Assembly: GCF_003856495.1 (NCBI RefSeq)
Contig: NZ_CP034118.1
Location: 1,468,001-1,532,000, forward strand
Source: Staphylospora marina
GTDB lineage: Bacteria > Bacillota > Bacilli > Thermoactinomycetales > Thermoactinomycetaceae
Length of the DNA stretch: 64,000 bases
Direction of reading: 5' to 3'
Shown: positions 20,351 through 31,898 of the stretch, piece by piece
How the letters are laid out: every line of letters begins with the position of its first letter
Numbering within the stretch: position 1 is the stretch's first letter
Notes under the pieces: generated by a model
Databases searched by the model: none
Told to the model about the DNA's origin: nothing
What the model saw: only the letters and a program-made list of their open reading frames with translations
Translations under genes and position numbers: made by a program

Positions 20351-20812
20351 TTAAAAAACAATCGCCAATCTCGCCTTGGCCACTTTGTCCAGCGGAATCT
20401 GCACCGTTTTCTTCCGCTCCGCAATCGTCAGCGTCCGACCGTCAAAATCGGCGAGAACTCCTTCAAAAACGCTTTTCCCGTCAATCGCTTCATACGTGGT
20501 GACATGAACGTGCTTGCCGACCGCCTTGCGAAAATCCTTATCCTTTTTCAGCGGCCGCTCGGCTCCCGGCGAACACACTTCCAGAATGTATGCTTCCGGA
20601 ATCGGGTCTTCCCTGTCCAAAAGCAGGCTCAACTTTTCGCTGACCCGTGTGCAGTCATCCAGGTCCACGGGACGATCATCGCGATCGATATACACCCTCA
20701 GAAACCGGTTGGACCCTTCTTTCGTGAATTCCACTTCGACGAGTTCCAGCCCTTCGGCTTCCAACACCGGGAGAGCCAGCTTTGCAACTGCGTCGGTGAC
20801 TCTTTCTGCCAA
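20351..20812 (-). CDS. rimP: Ribosome maturation factor RimP
   Basis: 30S assembly factor of 153 residues. Translation starts at TTG 20812, eight bases after AAGGAGG; the longer open frame upstream covers the leader and is not coding. Typical segments are LEAEGLELVEVEF and YILEVCSPGAERPL. It is the first gene of the nusA-infB operon. In B. subtilis polC lies directly upstream, but here it is absent. Confidence 0.95.
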   Translation of the reverse strand: MAERVTDAVAKLALPVLEAEGLELVEVEFTKEGSNRFLRVYIDRDDRPVDLDDCTRVSEKLSLLLDREDPIPEAYILEVCSPGAERPLKKDKDFRKAVGKHVHVTTYEAIDGKSVFEGVLADFDGRTLTIAERKKTVQIPLDKVAKARLAIVF

Positions 20813-20851
20813 CGAATTGTCCTCCTTCTTCCTGTAACCGGGGTTTCCGTT

Positions 20852-20889
20852 CACACAAAACGGAAAGAGTGGGCAGGTACCCACTCTTT
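20852..20889 (-). promoter_or_regulatory. Terminator-like hairpin in the rimP-nusA leader
   Basis: A perfect ten-pair stem AAAGAGTGGG/CCCACTCTTT (20889-20880 and 20873-20864) with a six-base loop is followed by ccgttttgtgt, an interrupted U-tract. It lies between the promoter and the rimP start. In B. subtilis NusA represses its own operon through a NusA-dependent terminator in this leader, and a weak U-tract is characteristic of such sites. Confidence 0.65.
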
Positions 20890-20929
20890 TCGCTCCCGGA
20901 CGTATCTTACCCCTAGTATTGCCACAGTG

Positions 20930-20959
20930 ATTATAACATATCCCCTGTCTTCGATGCAA
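20930..20959 (-). promoter_or_regulatory. Sigma-A promoter of the rimP-nusA-infB operon
   Basis: The minus strand reads TTGCAT (20959-20954), an 18-bp spacer and a perfect TATAAT (20935-20930), with a TGT triplet before the -10 element. The rest of the 389-bp gap up to pepF (20960-21201) contains only a weak AT-rich ttctgataaaatg around 21120, a possible pepF promoter. Confidence 0.75.
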
Positions 20960-21201
20960 CGGAACGCGGCACATTTGTGGCTCTCCAGCTCCGGCGAAAC
21001 CGCCCGGCCTGCCCGCTCCGTCTCCGAAACATCGATGATCGCCCGTTTCCCGGTGTACGCGGACCGTCTCATTCACCTTTCGTGTTCCGCCCGGTTCAAT
21101 GAATTCTGCCTCTTCTTTCCGATTTCTGATAAAATGGGAATGAACCTTTATTCCGATATCCGCAATGGTGCGGCTGAATTCACCCGGAAGGGGAGAGGAC
21201 A

Positions 21202-23016
21202 ATGTCAGTGCAAAACGGCAAACCATTGCCCGATCGATCCGAGATACCCGTTGAATACACGTGGCGGCTGGAGGACATTTTCGCCACGGATGACCTGTGG
21301 AACGAGGAATTTGAAAAGGTCAGGGCGATGATTCCCTCGGTGCGCAATTTCCGGGGCAAGCTGGGAAACTCCTCCCACGATCTTCTGACCGCCCTGAAAA
21401 ACCGGGATGCGCTGCTGCTGAGAGTCGAAAAATTGTATACATATGCCCACATGCGTTATGACCAGGACACGACCAACTCGTTCTACCAAGGTCTGAACGA
21501 CAAGGCAAAATCCCTGTACACCGAAACGGCGGGAGCCCTCTCATTCATGGAACCGGAAATCCTCGCGATTCCGGAGGAAACGATTCAAAAATTCCTGGAG
21601 GAGAATGAAGAACTCCGCGTCTACCGACACGAACTCGAAATGCTGGGAAAACAACGTCCGCACATTCTTTCGGAGAAGGAAGAAGAGCTGCTTGCGATGG
21701 CGTCGGACGCATTGCGGACTCCGATGAACGCATTCGGCATGTTGAACAATGCGGATCTTGAATTCCCGGTGATTCAAAACGAGAACGGAGAACCGGTTCA
21801 GATCACCCACGGGCGGTTCATCCATCTTTTGGAAAGCAAGAACCGGGAGGTTCGGAAAGCGGCATTCGAAGGGTTGTACCATACGTACGGCAAATTCCGC
21901 AACACCTTTGCCGCCATGTTGTCCGGGGCCGTCAAGCGAAACAATTTTTATGCGCGGGCCCGCCGCCATCCTTCGGCCCGTCATGCCGCTCTGTTCCAAA
22001 ACCATATTCCCGAATCCGTGCATGAACAATTGATCGGAACCATTCGCGAACACCTCCACCTGTTGCATCGGTATGTGGCCGTTCGCAAACGGGCGTTGGG
22101 ACTGGACGAACTGCACATGTATGATCTGTACACCCCGCTCGTAAGCGACGTCGATTTCAAGATCACGTACCCGGAAGCCCAACAAGTCCTGCTCAAGGGT
22201 CTGGACATTCTGGGAGAAGAATACATCACGGTTGTCAAGGAAGCTTTCGAAAACCGCTGGGTGGACGTGTATGAAAACAAAGGAAAGAGGAGCGGTGCTT
22301 ACTCGTCCGGATCTTATGCGACCAATCCGTACATTCTGATGAACTGGCAGGACAACATTGACAACCTGTTCACGCTGGCGCACGAATTCGGACACTCGGT
22401 CCACAGTTATTTCACGCGCAAACACCAACCGTTCGTTTACGGAGATTACAGCATTTTCGTGGCGGAAGTGGCCTCCACCTGCAACGAAGCTCTGCTCAGC
22501 CACTATTTGCTCCGTTCCACCGATGACAAAAAGAAACGGCTGTACCTGCTCAACCACGACCTGGATTCGTTCCGGGCCACGGTATTCAGACAAACGAAGT
22601 TCGCCGAATTCGAGCACATCATCCATCAAAGAGCGCAAAACGGCGAACCTTTGACGGCCGAATCGCTCACCGAAACGTACTACGAACTGAACAAGAAGTA
22701 CTACGGCAACGAGATCGTCGTCGATCCGGAAATCGGTTTGGAGTGGGCACGGATTCCGCATTTCTATTACAATTATTACGTGTATCAGTACGCCACCGGA
22801 TACAGCGCCGCAACGGCCCTGTCCAAACAGATCATCGAAGAAGGAAAACCCGCGGTCGACAGGTATCTCCGCTTCCTCAAAGCCGGCAGTTCCGAGACAC
22901 CGATCGACGTGCTCAAGAAAGCGGGCGTCGACATGACGGATCCGGAACCGATCCGACAAGCGCTGAAAGTGTTTGAACAGAAGCTGGACGAATTCGAACG
23001 CTTGCTGAACGAATGA
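21202..23016 (+). CDS. pepF: Oligoendopeptidase F
   Basis: M3-family zinc peptidase that trims short peptides in the cytoplasm. The 604 residues include an N-terminal PepF domain and the zinc motif HEFGH in AHEFGHSVHSYFTRKH (near residue 395), and the length is normal. GGGAGAGGAC precedes the ATG. It is a plus-strand gene inside a long minus-strand block, divergent from rimP, at the place where polC would lie in B. subtilis. Confidence 0.96.
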   Translation: MSVQNGKPLPDRSEIPVEYTWRLEDIFATDDLWNEEFEKVRAMIPSVRNFRGKLGNSSHDLLTALKNRDALLLRVEKLYTYAHMRYDQDTTNSFYQGLNDKAKSLYTETAGALSFMEPEILAIPEETIQKFLEENEELRVYRHELEMLGKQRPHILSEKEEELLAMASDALRTPMNAFGMLNNADLEFPVIQNENGEPVQITHGRFIHLLESKNREVRKAAFEGLYHTYGKFRNTFAAMLSGAVKRNNFYARARRHPSARHAALFQNHIPESVHEQLIGTIREHLHLLHRYVAVRKRALGLDELHMYDLYTPLVSDVDFKITYPEAQQVLLKGLDILGEEYITVVKEAFENRWVDVYENKGKRSGAYSSGSYATNPYILMNWQDNIDNLFTLAHEFGHSVHSYFTRKHQPFVYGDYSIFVAEVASTCNEALLSHYLLRSTDDKKKRLYLLNHDLDSFRATVFRQTKFAEFEHIIHQRAQNGEPLTAESLTETYYELNKKYYGNEIVVDPEIGLEWARIPHFYYNYYVYQYATGYSAATALSKQIIEEGKPAVDRYLRFLKAGSSETPIDVLKKAGVDMTDPEPIRQALKVFEQKLDEFERLLNE

Positions 23017-23025
23017 TCCGAAACC

Positions 23026-23066
23026 GAAACCCGGAACCCACGCCAGTGGATTCCGGGTTTCTTCAT
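23026..23066. terminator. Bidirectional terminator between pepF and msrB
   Basis: Eleven-base complementary arms (23026-23036 and 23051-23061, gaaacccggaa/ttccgggtttc) with a smaller CCAC/GTGG inner stem, between two convergent genes. The msrB stop lies inside the element. Confidence 0.8.
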
Positions 23067-23518
23067 TCATCAAAAAGAGCCAGGTATTCTCCGTAACCTT
23101 CCCGCTCGAGATCCCGCTTGGGAATGAACCGGAGAGCGGCGGAATTGATGCAGTAACGCAAACCGGTGGGAGCCGGTCCGTCATCAAACACGTGCCCCAA
23201 GTGGGAATCTCCCTCCCGGCTTCTCACTTCCGTACGGATCATTCCATGGGAGTAATCGGGGCGTTCCACCACCTGATCCTCATGAATGGGCCGGGTGAAA
23301 CTGGGCCATCCGCAGCCCGAATCAAATTTGTCCAGCGAACTGAACAACGGTTCCCCGGTCACCACGTCCACGTAAATTCCTTCTTCCTCATGATCCCAAT
23401 ATTCGTTTTGAAACGGGGGCTCCGTTCCGTTTTGCTGTGTCACCCGGTATTGCATTTCCGTCAATCTCTCCCGAAGCTCCCGGTCATTCGGCTTTTCTCT
23501 TCTTGCCCGATTCGACAT
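23063..23518 (-). CDS. msrB: Peptide-methionine (R)-S-oxide reductase
   Basis: Repairs R-methionine sulfoxide. The ATG at 23518 gives 151 residues; a TTG lies just before it. Family motifs are [18 protein letters not shown] and the catalytic [11 protein letters not shown]. The two CxxC zinc pairs of many MsrB proteins are absent. MsrA is not fused to it or adjacent. Confidence 0.95.
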   Translation of the reverse strand: MSNRARREKPNDRELRERLTEMQYRVTQQNGTEPPFQNEYWDHEEEGIYVDVVTGEPLFSSLDKFDSGCGWPSFTRPIHEDQVVERPDYSHGMIRTEVRSREGDSHLGHVFDDGPAPTGLRYCINSAALRFIPKRDLEREGYGEYLALFDE

Positions 23519-23641
23519 CAACGCATTCCCCTCTCTTCAATTTTCGGCCTTCCATCATATTGTATCCCGTTTTAGGAATCGGCGCAGACCCTGGGACTTG
23601 CCGGTCTGGAATCATTCTGTCAACCATCTCCGGAACCAAAG

Positions 23642-23667
23642 AAAAACGGGCACGATGTTCGTGCCCG
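23642..23667 (-). terminator. Terminator of the surface-protein gene
   Basis: Nine-pair stem CGGGCACGA/TCGTGCCCG with a three-base loop, followed by five T on the minus strand. Confidence 0.9.
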
Positions 23668-23692
23668 AGTGGGAAAGCGTGTTTTTCAAAGA

Positions 23693-24535
23693 TTATTGAA
23701 TTCCTTTACGACGAGCGAAGAACAACGCGGCCAAGCCGATGATCAGCAGCCCGAAACCAGCCAGCATGCCGTTCGGATGGTTGGTGGCCGTTTTGGGCAA
23801 CTGTCCACCTTGATTGTTGTCATCGTTTTTCGGCGGCTTGTTGTTGTTCTTGTCGTCGTCTTTCGGCGGGTTGTTGTTGTTATTGTTGTCATCATCATCG
23901 TTGTTGTCCGGCGGGTTGTTGTTGTTGTTGTCGTCGTTGTTGTCCGGCGGGTTGTTGTTGTTGTTGTTGTCGTCGTTGTCGTCCGGCGGATTGTTGTTGT
24001 TGTCATCGTCGTTGTTGTCCGGCGGGTTGTTGTTGCCGTTGTCACCATCGCAAGGACCGTTGACTTTCACCCGCGCGGCCACTGCCAAGTTGTCAAGGAG
24101 TTTGCTGTTGACGGCAAGTTTCAGCTTGATGGCATAAATCCCGGCAGGACCGTTCGGATTTTTGGCCGGTTCGTAACGAACGGTGAGCGTTTCGTCTTCA
24201 CCTTTCACCTGCAGTTTGCCGTCAGCCACCAGTTTGCCGTCCACGGCACCGAGATTCGGGTACCAGTAGATTTCATACGGAACTTCGATTTTGAGGTTGT
24301 TGACCACTTTTCCGAGTTCCTTGCCGACCAGGTTGCCGACTTTCACCTTGACCCAAATCGCCTTGCAGTCGCCGCCCACTTTCACAATGTTCAAGATATT
24401 CGCTTTCCCCAACAGATCCACGTTCAAGTCAATTTTTGCCGTGGATTGTGCCATGGCTCCCGCCGGAGCAATCACGAGTGCCAGCGCGAGAACCATTGCA
24501 ATCAGCGAGAATTTTGTGATGTTGATCTTTTTCAT
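23693..24535 (-). CDS. Sortase-anchored surface protein with Asn/Asp-Pro spacer
   Basis: Exported protein of 280 residues. A signal peptide (residues 1-29, ending AMA) precedes a beta-rich domain (about 30-160) with one cysteine near each end. Residues 163-240 are a hydrophilic spacer of NNPPDNNDD-type repeats. The C-terminus has LPKTA (246-250), a hydrophobic helix and the basic tail ARRKGIQ, a sortase sorting signal. Threonine is followed by Ala rather than Gly (LPXTA), a variant known for some sortase classes. The globular domain was not recognised. It stands alone between msrB and the rRNA unit, with its own terminator and a GGGGGGG ribosome-binding site. Confidence 0.85.
   Translation of the reverse strand: MKKINITKFSLIAMVLALALVIAPAGAMAQSTAKIDLNVDLLGKANILNIVKVGGDCKAIWVKVKVGNLVGKELGKVVNNLKIEVPYEIYWYPNLGAVDGKLVADGKLQVKGEDETLTVRYEPAKNPNGPAGIYAIKLKLAVNSKLLDNLAVAARVKVNGPCDGDNGNNNPPDNNDDDNNNNPPDDNDDNNNNNNPPDNNDDNNNNNPPDNNDDDDNNNNNNPPKDDDKNNNKPPKNDDNNQGGQLPKTATNHPNGMLAGFGLLIIGLAALFFARRKGIQ
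23846..24045 (-). repeat. Low-complexity coding repeat (Asn/Asp/Pro)
   Basis: Coding minisatellite of AAC/GAC/CCG codons, in which roughly 10-15-residue units (poly-N/D followed by NPP or KPP) recur five to six times. It forms the wall-spanning stalk of the surface protein. Units vary in the number of N and D residues, as expected from slippage or recombination. Confidence 0.8.
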
Positions 24536-24762
24536 TTATGTATCCCCCCCATGGTCAGAATATATTTTCCAGCCGCGTCCATTTTCCCTTTTTTCTCCCA
24601 TGGGGAAATCAAAAAAAATTCGCTCAGTTCACAATATGTACACAAAATGGCTTTTCAAACGGTCGAACATCCCCGCTTTTTGTCCCCCCGAACATCTTCC
24701 ATGTCGGACCCAGGGATGCCGTTTTCGTCCCCCGGTTTCGGCCGTACCTTGACCTTGGAAAG
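24536..24762. other. Non-coding region upstream of the surface protein
   Basis: No gene seen. On the minus strand a possible promoter, TTGAAA (about 24657) with TATTGT 16 bp downstream, precedes the surface-protein gene by about 100 bp. An eight-T run follows it. Confidence 0.4.
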
Positions 24763-24795
24763 CAAAAAAGGTCCCGGAACGGAATCCGCGACCTT
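24763..24795 (-). terminator. Second terminator downstream of the rRNA unit
   Basis: Minus-strand stem AAGGTC/GACCTT (24795-24790 and 24773-24768), continued by CGGA/TTCCG-type pairs after one mismatch, then a T-run. It backs up the terminator at 24908. Confidence 0.7.
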
Positions 24796-24907
24796 GCGAT
24801 CATGATCGAACCCGAAAAACATCGACGGTGCTCTTTCCCGGACGGATGTCAGCGTCCGTTCCCGGCTGCGTCCGTGACGGGACGATCACCGACAAGCCAT
24901 GACAAAC

Positions 24908-24939
24908 AACAAGGCCCCGGTATGATCCGGGGCCTTGTT
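24908..24939 (-). terminator. Terminator after tRNA-Thr
   Basis: Perfect 13-pair stem (24908-24920 with 24927-24939, aacaaggccccgg and its complement) with a six-base loop. On the minus strand it is followed by gtttgtc. It closes the 23S-5S-tRNA transcription unit. Confidence 0.85.
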
Positions 24940-24980
24940 CAACCGAACCGGCAGGGATACGGATCCCTGACCGCCAAAGT

Positions 24981-25056
24981 TGGAGCTCCCTACCAGGCTC
25001 GAACTGGTGACCTCTTCCTTACCATGGAAGCGCTCTGCCTGCTGAGCTAAGGGAGC
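24981..25056 (-). tRNA. tRNA-Thr (anticodon GGT)
   Basis: 76-nt cloverleaf on the minus strand. The acceptor is GCTCCCT/AGGGAGC, with a D-stem GCTC/GAGC and an anticodon stem CTTCC/GGAAG with loop ATGGTAA, giving GGT for ACC. The T-arm has GTTCGAG, and CCA is encoded (TGG at 24981-24983). It lies about 100 bp downstream of the 5S gene and is cotranscribed. Confidence 0.95.
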
Positions 25057-25156
25057 GTATCCAACGAAAAGCCGATCATTTGCAGTTTGAAATTAGCATA
25101 ATTCATTCAGTCTGTCAACCGAATAAATTCACTTCAAAAGAAAACGCAAAAAACCT

Positions 25157-25271
<115 letters not shown>

Positions 25272-25314
25272 CAGGTTTGATCAGGTTTTGTTGTCCTCCC
25301 TTCGGGAGGCCACA

Positions 25315-25371
25315 CACCCTGAAAATGAGTATGGAGTGTAAAGCAAGCGTGATGTGGAAGAGAAGAAGTGA
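25315..25371 (-). other. 3' arm of the 23S processing stalk
   Basis: 25315-25347 is complementary to 28345-28379, and together with the terminal CTTCACC/GGTGAAG pairs it forms the long double-stranded stalk that brings the 23S ends together for RNase III/Mini-III processing. A small cctcccGAAgggagg hairpin lies in the spacer to 5S (about 25296-25310). Confidence 0.75.
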
Positions 25372-28308
<2,937 letters not shown>

Positions 28309-28379
28309 TTCAAGCTGCTCGGTTCTCTTCCGGTGTTATCGCGACTTGGCTTTACATTCCATATCCCATTTTCAAGGTG
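28309..28379 (-). other. 5' arm of the 23S processing stalk
   Basis: This leader between promoter and 23S contains 28345-28379, complementary to the segment downstream of 23S at 25315-25347. It resembles the 3' part of a 16S-23S spacer (ACCTTGAAAATGGGATATGG is like the usual spacer element). Together with the promoter and the proS terminator it accounts for the whole 355-bp stretch 28311-28665. Confidence 0.75.
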
Positions 28380-28424
28380 CGTGCGTGTTTCTTTCGCATC
28401 GCCGTTTTCGCGGCGACGTATTCC

Positions 28425-28453
28425 AATATAGCATGCCCTGATCTGGAATGCAA
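28425..28453 (-). promoter_or_regulatory. Promoter of the stand-alone 23S-5S-tRNA unit
   Basis: The minus strand has TTGCAT (28453-28448), a 17-bp spacer and TATATT (28430-28425). An A/T-rich stretch (aaatatttttttataaa, upstream of the -35) resembles an UP element. It lies about 115 bp before the 23S 5' end and downstream of the proS terminator, so the 23S gene does not depend on proS transcription. Confidence 0.75.
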
Positions 28454-28591
28454 CCCCCTTTATAAAAAAATATTTCCCGAAACAGAAATTCCTTCGAAAT
28501 ACAACTTGTTTCCATGTCAGGTTTCGAAACCCGAACGGCAACATCCAAACACACAAGAAGGTCGCAGCAAACCGCGCACAAGATCCGGAAT

Positions 28592-28626
28592 AAGAAAACC
28601 CGTCGCCCTGATCGGCAAGGCAACGG
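28592..28626 (-). terminator. Terminator after proS
   Basis: Minus-strand stem CCGTTGCC/GGCGACGG (28626-28619 and 28608-28600, one G.T pair) followed by gttttctta. It separates proS from the 23S promoter. Confidence 0.65.
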
Positions 28627-28665
28627 ATTTTCCAAAAACGACCATCCGAGGTCGAAGTACCAGGA

Positions 28666-30399
28666 TCACCGTTGATCCGAAATGTCACTTCGCTTCAGCC
28701 AGTCCGGCAATTGACGTTGCACCTCGGAAGCGGAACATTCGGCGGTTTCTCCGCTTCGACGGAGTGTCAGTTCCACCATTCCCTCCCCCGCTTTGGCTCC
28801 GACGATGATCCGCACCGGAATCCCGATCAGGTCCGCATCCTTGAATTTCACTCCGGCCCGTTCGGGACGATCGTCATAAAGCACTTCATATCCGGCATTT
28901 CGCAGCCGGTCATACAGGGTTTCGGCGAGACGAACCTGTTCATCGTTTTTCGCGTTGACGGTGATCAGATGCACCTGGAACGGCGCCACGGCCACGGGCC
29001 AGATGATCCCGTGCTCGTCGCGATGCTGCTCCGCGATGGCTGCCACCACGCGTGAGACCCCGATTCCGTAACAGCCCATGATGAACGGCCGCTCTTTTCC
29101 GTCCGCATCGAGAAAACGGGCATTCATCACTTCACTGTACCGGGTACCCAGCTTGAAAACGTGTCCCACCTCGATCCCCCGCCGGAATCCGATCACACCG
29201 CCGCAGCGCGGACAGGCGTCTCCGGGGCGGATCAGCCGCAGATCAGCCACTTCGTCCACATGAAAATCTCTGCCGATCTTCACATGCAGAAGATGTGCAT
29301 CTTGATCATTGGCGCCCACCACCAGTTCATCGAGTTCGGCAACGGCATGGTCGGCAATGATTCTGACCGGTTGCTTCAAGCCGACCGGCCCGACGAATCC
29401 CGGCAACGTTCCGGCAACGCGAAACACCGTCTCTTCATCCGCCATCGAAACCGCGCTGCCCTCCAGCAGATTTTTCACTTTCACGTCATTTGCTTCATGA
29501 TCACCGCGCACCAGAACCAATACCGGCTCACCGTCCACGAGGAACAGCAGGCTCTTGACCAGCCGCTTTGTGGGCAGTCCCAAGAATCCGGCCACCTCTT
29601 CAATGCTTGCCTTGTTCGGAGTCGCGACTTTCTTCACGGGCGGCACTTCATCCTTCACCGAACCCGTGCTGTCCGAGCCGACGGAACGGATTGCGGCCAT
29701 CTCCACATTGGCGGCATAATCACAGGATTCACACATGGCGATCGTGTCTTCCCCGACATCCGACAAGGCCATGAACTCATGCGTTCCCTTGCCGCCCATC
29801 GCCCCCGAGTCGGCTTCCACGGCACGGAAATCGAGACCCAAGCGGGTAAAAATGGAGACATAGGCGTCGTACATGTTCCGGTACATCCGGTCCAATGATT
29901 CAAGATCGGCGTGGAAGGAGTATGCGTCTTTCATCAGGAATTCACGGCCGCGAAGAATCCCCGAGCGCGGCCGTTTTTCATCCCGGAATTTGGTCTGGAT
30001 CTGATAAACGGTCATGGGAAGTTTTTTGTATGTATTGATTTCCCCTCTCAAAAGGTCGGTGACCACTTCCTCGTGCGTCGGCCCCATGGCAAAATTCCGT
30101 TCGTGCCGGTCCGTCACCTTGAACAGTTCCGGACCGTAATTGGCCCACCGGCCCGATTCCTGCCAGAGTTCCGCCGGATGGAGCGTCGGCATGAGAAGCT
30201 CTTGGGCACCGATTCGGTCCATTTCCTCCCGGATGATGGTTTCCACTTTCCGAAGCACGCGATTCCCGAGAGGCAGAAACGTGTAAACACCGGCCGCCAA
30301 TTGCCGGATGAATCCTCCGCGAAGAAGCAGCCGATGGCTTGCCGTCTCTGCTTCGGCGACCGTACGGAGAGTCGGAATGAGTGCGTGTTTCTGTCGCAT
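28666..30399 (-). CDS. proS: Prolyl-tRNA synthetase
   Basis: Class II aminoacyl-tRNA synthetase. The start [14 protein letters not shown] at 30399 gives 577 residues, normal for the bacterial type. It has class II motif 2 ([20 protein letters not shown]), a YbaK-like editing insertion (about 225-410) and the motif 3 region [14 protein letters not shown], with a C-terminal anticodon domain. It follows the rseP terminator. In B. subtilis polC comes next; here the rRNA unit does. Confidence 0.97.
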   Translation of the reverse strand: MRQKHALIPTLRTVAEAETASHRLLLRGGFIRQLAAGVYTFLPLGNRVLRKVETIIREEMDRIGAQELLMPTLHPAELWQESGRWANYGPELFKVTDRHERNFAMGPTHEEVVTDLLRGEINTYKKLPMTVYQIQTKFRDEKRPRSGILRGREFLMKDAYSFHADLESLDRMYRNMYDAYVSIFTRLGLDFRAVEADSGAMGGKGTHEFMALSDVGEDTIAMCESCDYAANVEMAAIRSVGSDSTGSVKDEVPPVKKVATPNKASIEEVAGFLGLPTKRLVKSLLFLVDGEPVLVLVRGDHEANDVKVKNLLEGSAVSMADEETVFRVAGTLPGFVGPVGLKQPVRIIADHAVAELDELVVGANDQDAHLLHVKIGRDFHVDEVADLRLIRPGDACPRCGGVIGFRRGIEVGHVFKLGTRYSEVMNARFLDADGKERPFIMGCYGIGVSRVVAAIAEQHRDEHGIIWPVAVAPFQVHLITVNAKNDEQVRLAETLYDRLRNAGYEVLYDDRPERAGVKFKDADLIGIPVRIIVGAKAGEGMVELTLRRSGETAECSASEVQRQLPDWLKRSDISDQR

Positions 30400-30540
30400 G
30401 GCCGGTCCCCTCCCCGATTCAAGCACATGAAAGTTATCCATCATTATACACAAAAAAAGTTGATGTTTGAAAGAGCTCGAAACGAGAAAAAGAGAAACGA
30501 TCAGAATTCCCGCCTCCGGCCTTCGTATTCGCGGTGAAGC

Positions 30541-30570
30541 AAAAAAAATCGGCCCCGCATGGAGCCGATT
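30541..30570 (-). terminator. Terminator after rseP
   Basis: Ten-pair stem AATCGGCTCC/GGGGCCGATT with a four-base loop followed by eight T on the minus strand. Confidence 0.9.
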
Positions 30571-30595
30571 CGCCCAGTCATTGACGAATGAAACA

Positions 30596-31861
30596 TCAAG
30601 CGAAAAAGATTTTGCGAATGTCATTGAACGTGACAACCAGCATGAGCATCATCAAAAGGGCAAATCCCACGAAATGAACGAGGCTCTCCTTGCTGGGACT
30701 GACCGGCTTCCCGCGAACCGCTTCCAGTCCGATGAAGACCAGCCGGCTGCCGTCCAGGGCAGGAATCGGAAGCAGGTTGAAAATCCCCAGATTGAGACTG
30801 AGCAACGCCGTCCATTTGATGAGGGGAGCCATTCCGGCTTCAGCCGCTTTTCCGGTGATGTCCCCCATCTGGATCGGACCGCCCAGACTTTGAATCGACA
30901 GTTGTCCGGTCACCAGTTTTGCAAAGCCGTCAATGATCACGCCCGTCCATTCCCAAGTCAACTTGAACCCGGCGACCACCGATTCGGAGAACGTGGCATC
31001 CCGCCTTGTCTGATCGACATAAAACTGAACGCCGATGGTATACGCTTCTCCCGTTTTCTGCGGGGTGACGGGAAGATCCAGATTGTTGCCGTCGCGCTCC
31101 ACCGTCACCGTCACCGTTTGACCTTTGGAGTCGAGCAATTTGTAACGCAGGGAATCCGTGGTGTTCACCTTCTCACCGTTCACGGCAAGAATGACGTCTC
31201 CCCCGACGATTCCGGCCTTTTCGGCGGGAGTGTTCGGAACGACGGATCCCACCACCAGCCGGTCCTCCACACCGGTCATGCCCACGTACACGGCAAAGAG
31301 CAGAATGGTGAGCAGGATGTTGAACAACGGACCGGCCAGAATGGCCATCGCCTTTTGTCCTGCCGACTTCGAGCCGAACTGCCGATCGGCCGGTGCGATT
31401 TGGACACGGTTTTTCGGATCGTAATGAATCCAGGCGTCCGCATCCAGTTCATACCGCGTTTCCCGGCCGGATTCATCCTCGAGAACCAGATACAACTCTT
31501 TCTCGGGATCCGCATCCGTCACCTTTCCGGCAACCCGCCGGTCGATCCGGCGATCCCCGGGGTCATGGAAAAACACGTGCGTAATCTTTCCGTGCGGTCC
31601 CACTTCACAGACGACCGGTGCCCCCGTTTTGAATTCCAACGTTTCCGCATCTTCACCCGCCATGCGAACAAACCCGCCGAGCGGAAAAATCCGAAAGGAA
31701 TACAACGTCTCTCCTTTTTGCCAGCCGAAGAGCTTCGGTCCGAATCCGATGGCGAATTCACGCACCAGGATGCCCGCCCGTTTGGCAAACAGAAAGTGTC
31801 CCAGTTCGTGAACGAAGACCAACAGTGAGAAAACAGGGATAAACACCCAGAATTTTTCCAT
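30596..31861 (-). CDS. rseP: RIP metalloprotease RseP/RasP
   Basis: Site-2 intramembrane zinc protease, acting on anti-sigma factors and other membrane proteins. The start MEKFWVFIPVFS gives 421 residues. The first membrane helix carries HELGH (near residue 18), a PDZ domain lies in the middle (about 180-280), and NLLPIPALDG forms the second metal site. It is transcribed after dxr. Confidence 0.95.
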   Translation of the reverse strand: MEKFWVFIPVFSLLVFVHELGHFLFAKRAGILVREFAIGFGPKLFGWQKGETLYSFRIFPLGGFVRMAGEDAETLEFKTGAPVVCEVGPHGKITHVFFHDPGDRRIDRRVAGKVTDADPEKELYLVLEDESGRETRYELDADAWIHYDPKNRVQIAPADRQFGSKSAGQKAMAILAGPLFNILLTILLFAVYVGMTGVEDRLVVGSVVPNTPAEKAGIVGGDVILAVNGEKVNTTDSLRYKLLDSKGQTVTVTVERDGNNLDLPVTPQKTGEAYTIGVQFYVDQTRRDATFSESVVAGFKLTWEWTGVIIDGFAKLVTGQLSIQSLGGPIQMGDITGKAAEAGMAPLIKWTALLSLNLGIFNLLPIPALDGSRLVFIGLEAVRGKPVSPSKESLVHFVGFALLMMLMLVVTFNDIRKIFFA

Positions 31862-31898
31862 GATTGTTCCGTCCCCCCAGCCTGTTTGCATGGCCGAA

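Noticed and set aside
18755..21331. An 858-residue plus-strand open frame
   Set aside because: Antisense to ylxR-nusA-rimP and crossing the start of pepF; no credible ribosome-binding site.
23846..24045. Repeat array that could be mistaken for CRISPR or a microsatellite element
   Set aside because: It is in frame, codes Asn/Asp/Pro residues and has no conserved spacers or cas genes.
28311..28665. Search for a 16S rRNA 3' end upstream of the 23S gene
   Set aside because: Neither the anti-Shine-Dalgarno GATCACCTCCTTT nor any other 16S core sequence is present; only the promoter, stalk arm and proS terminator were found.
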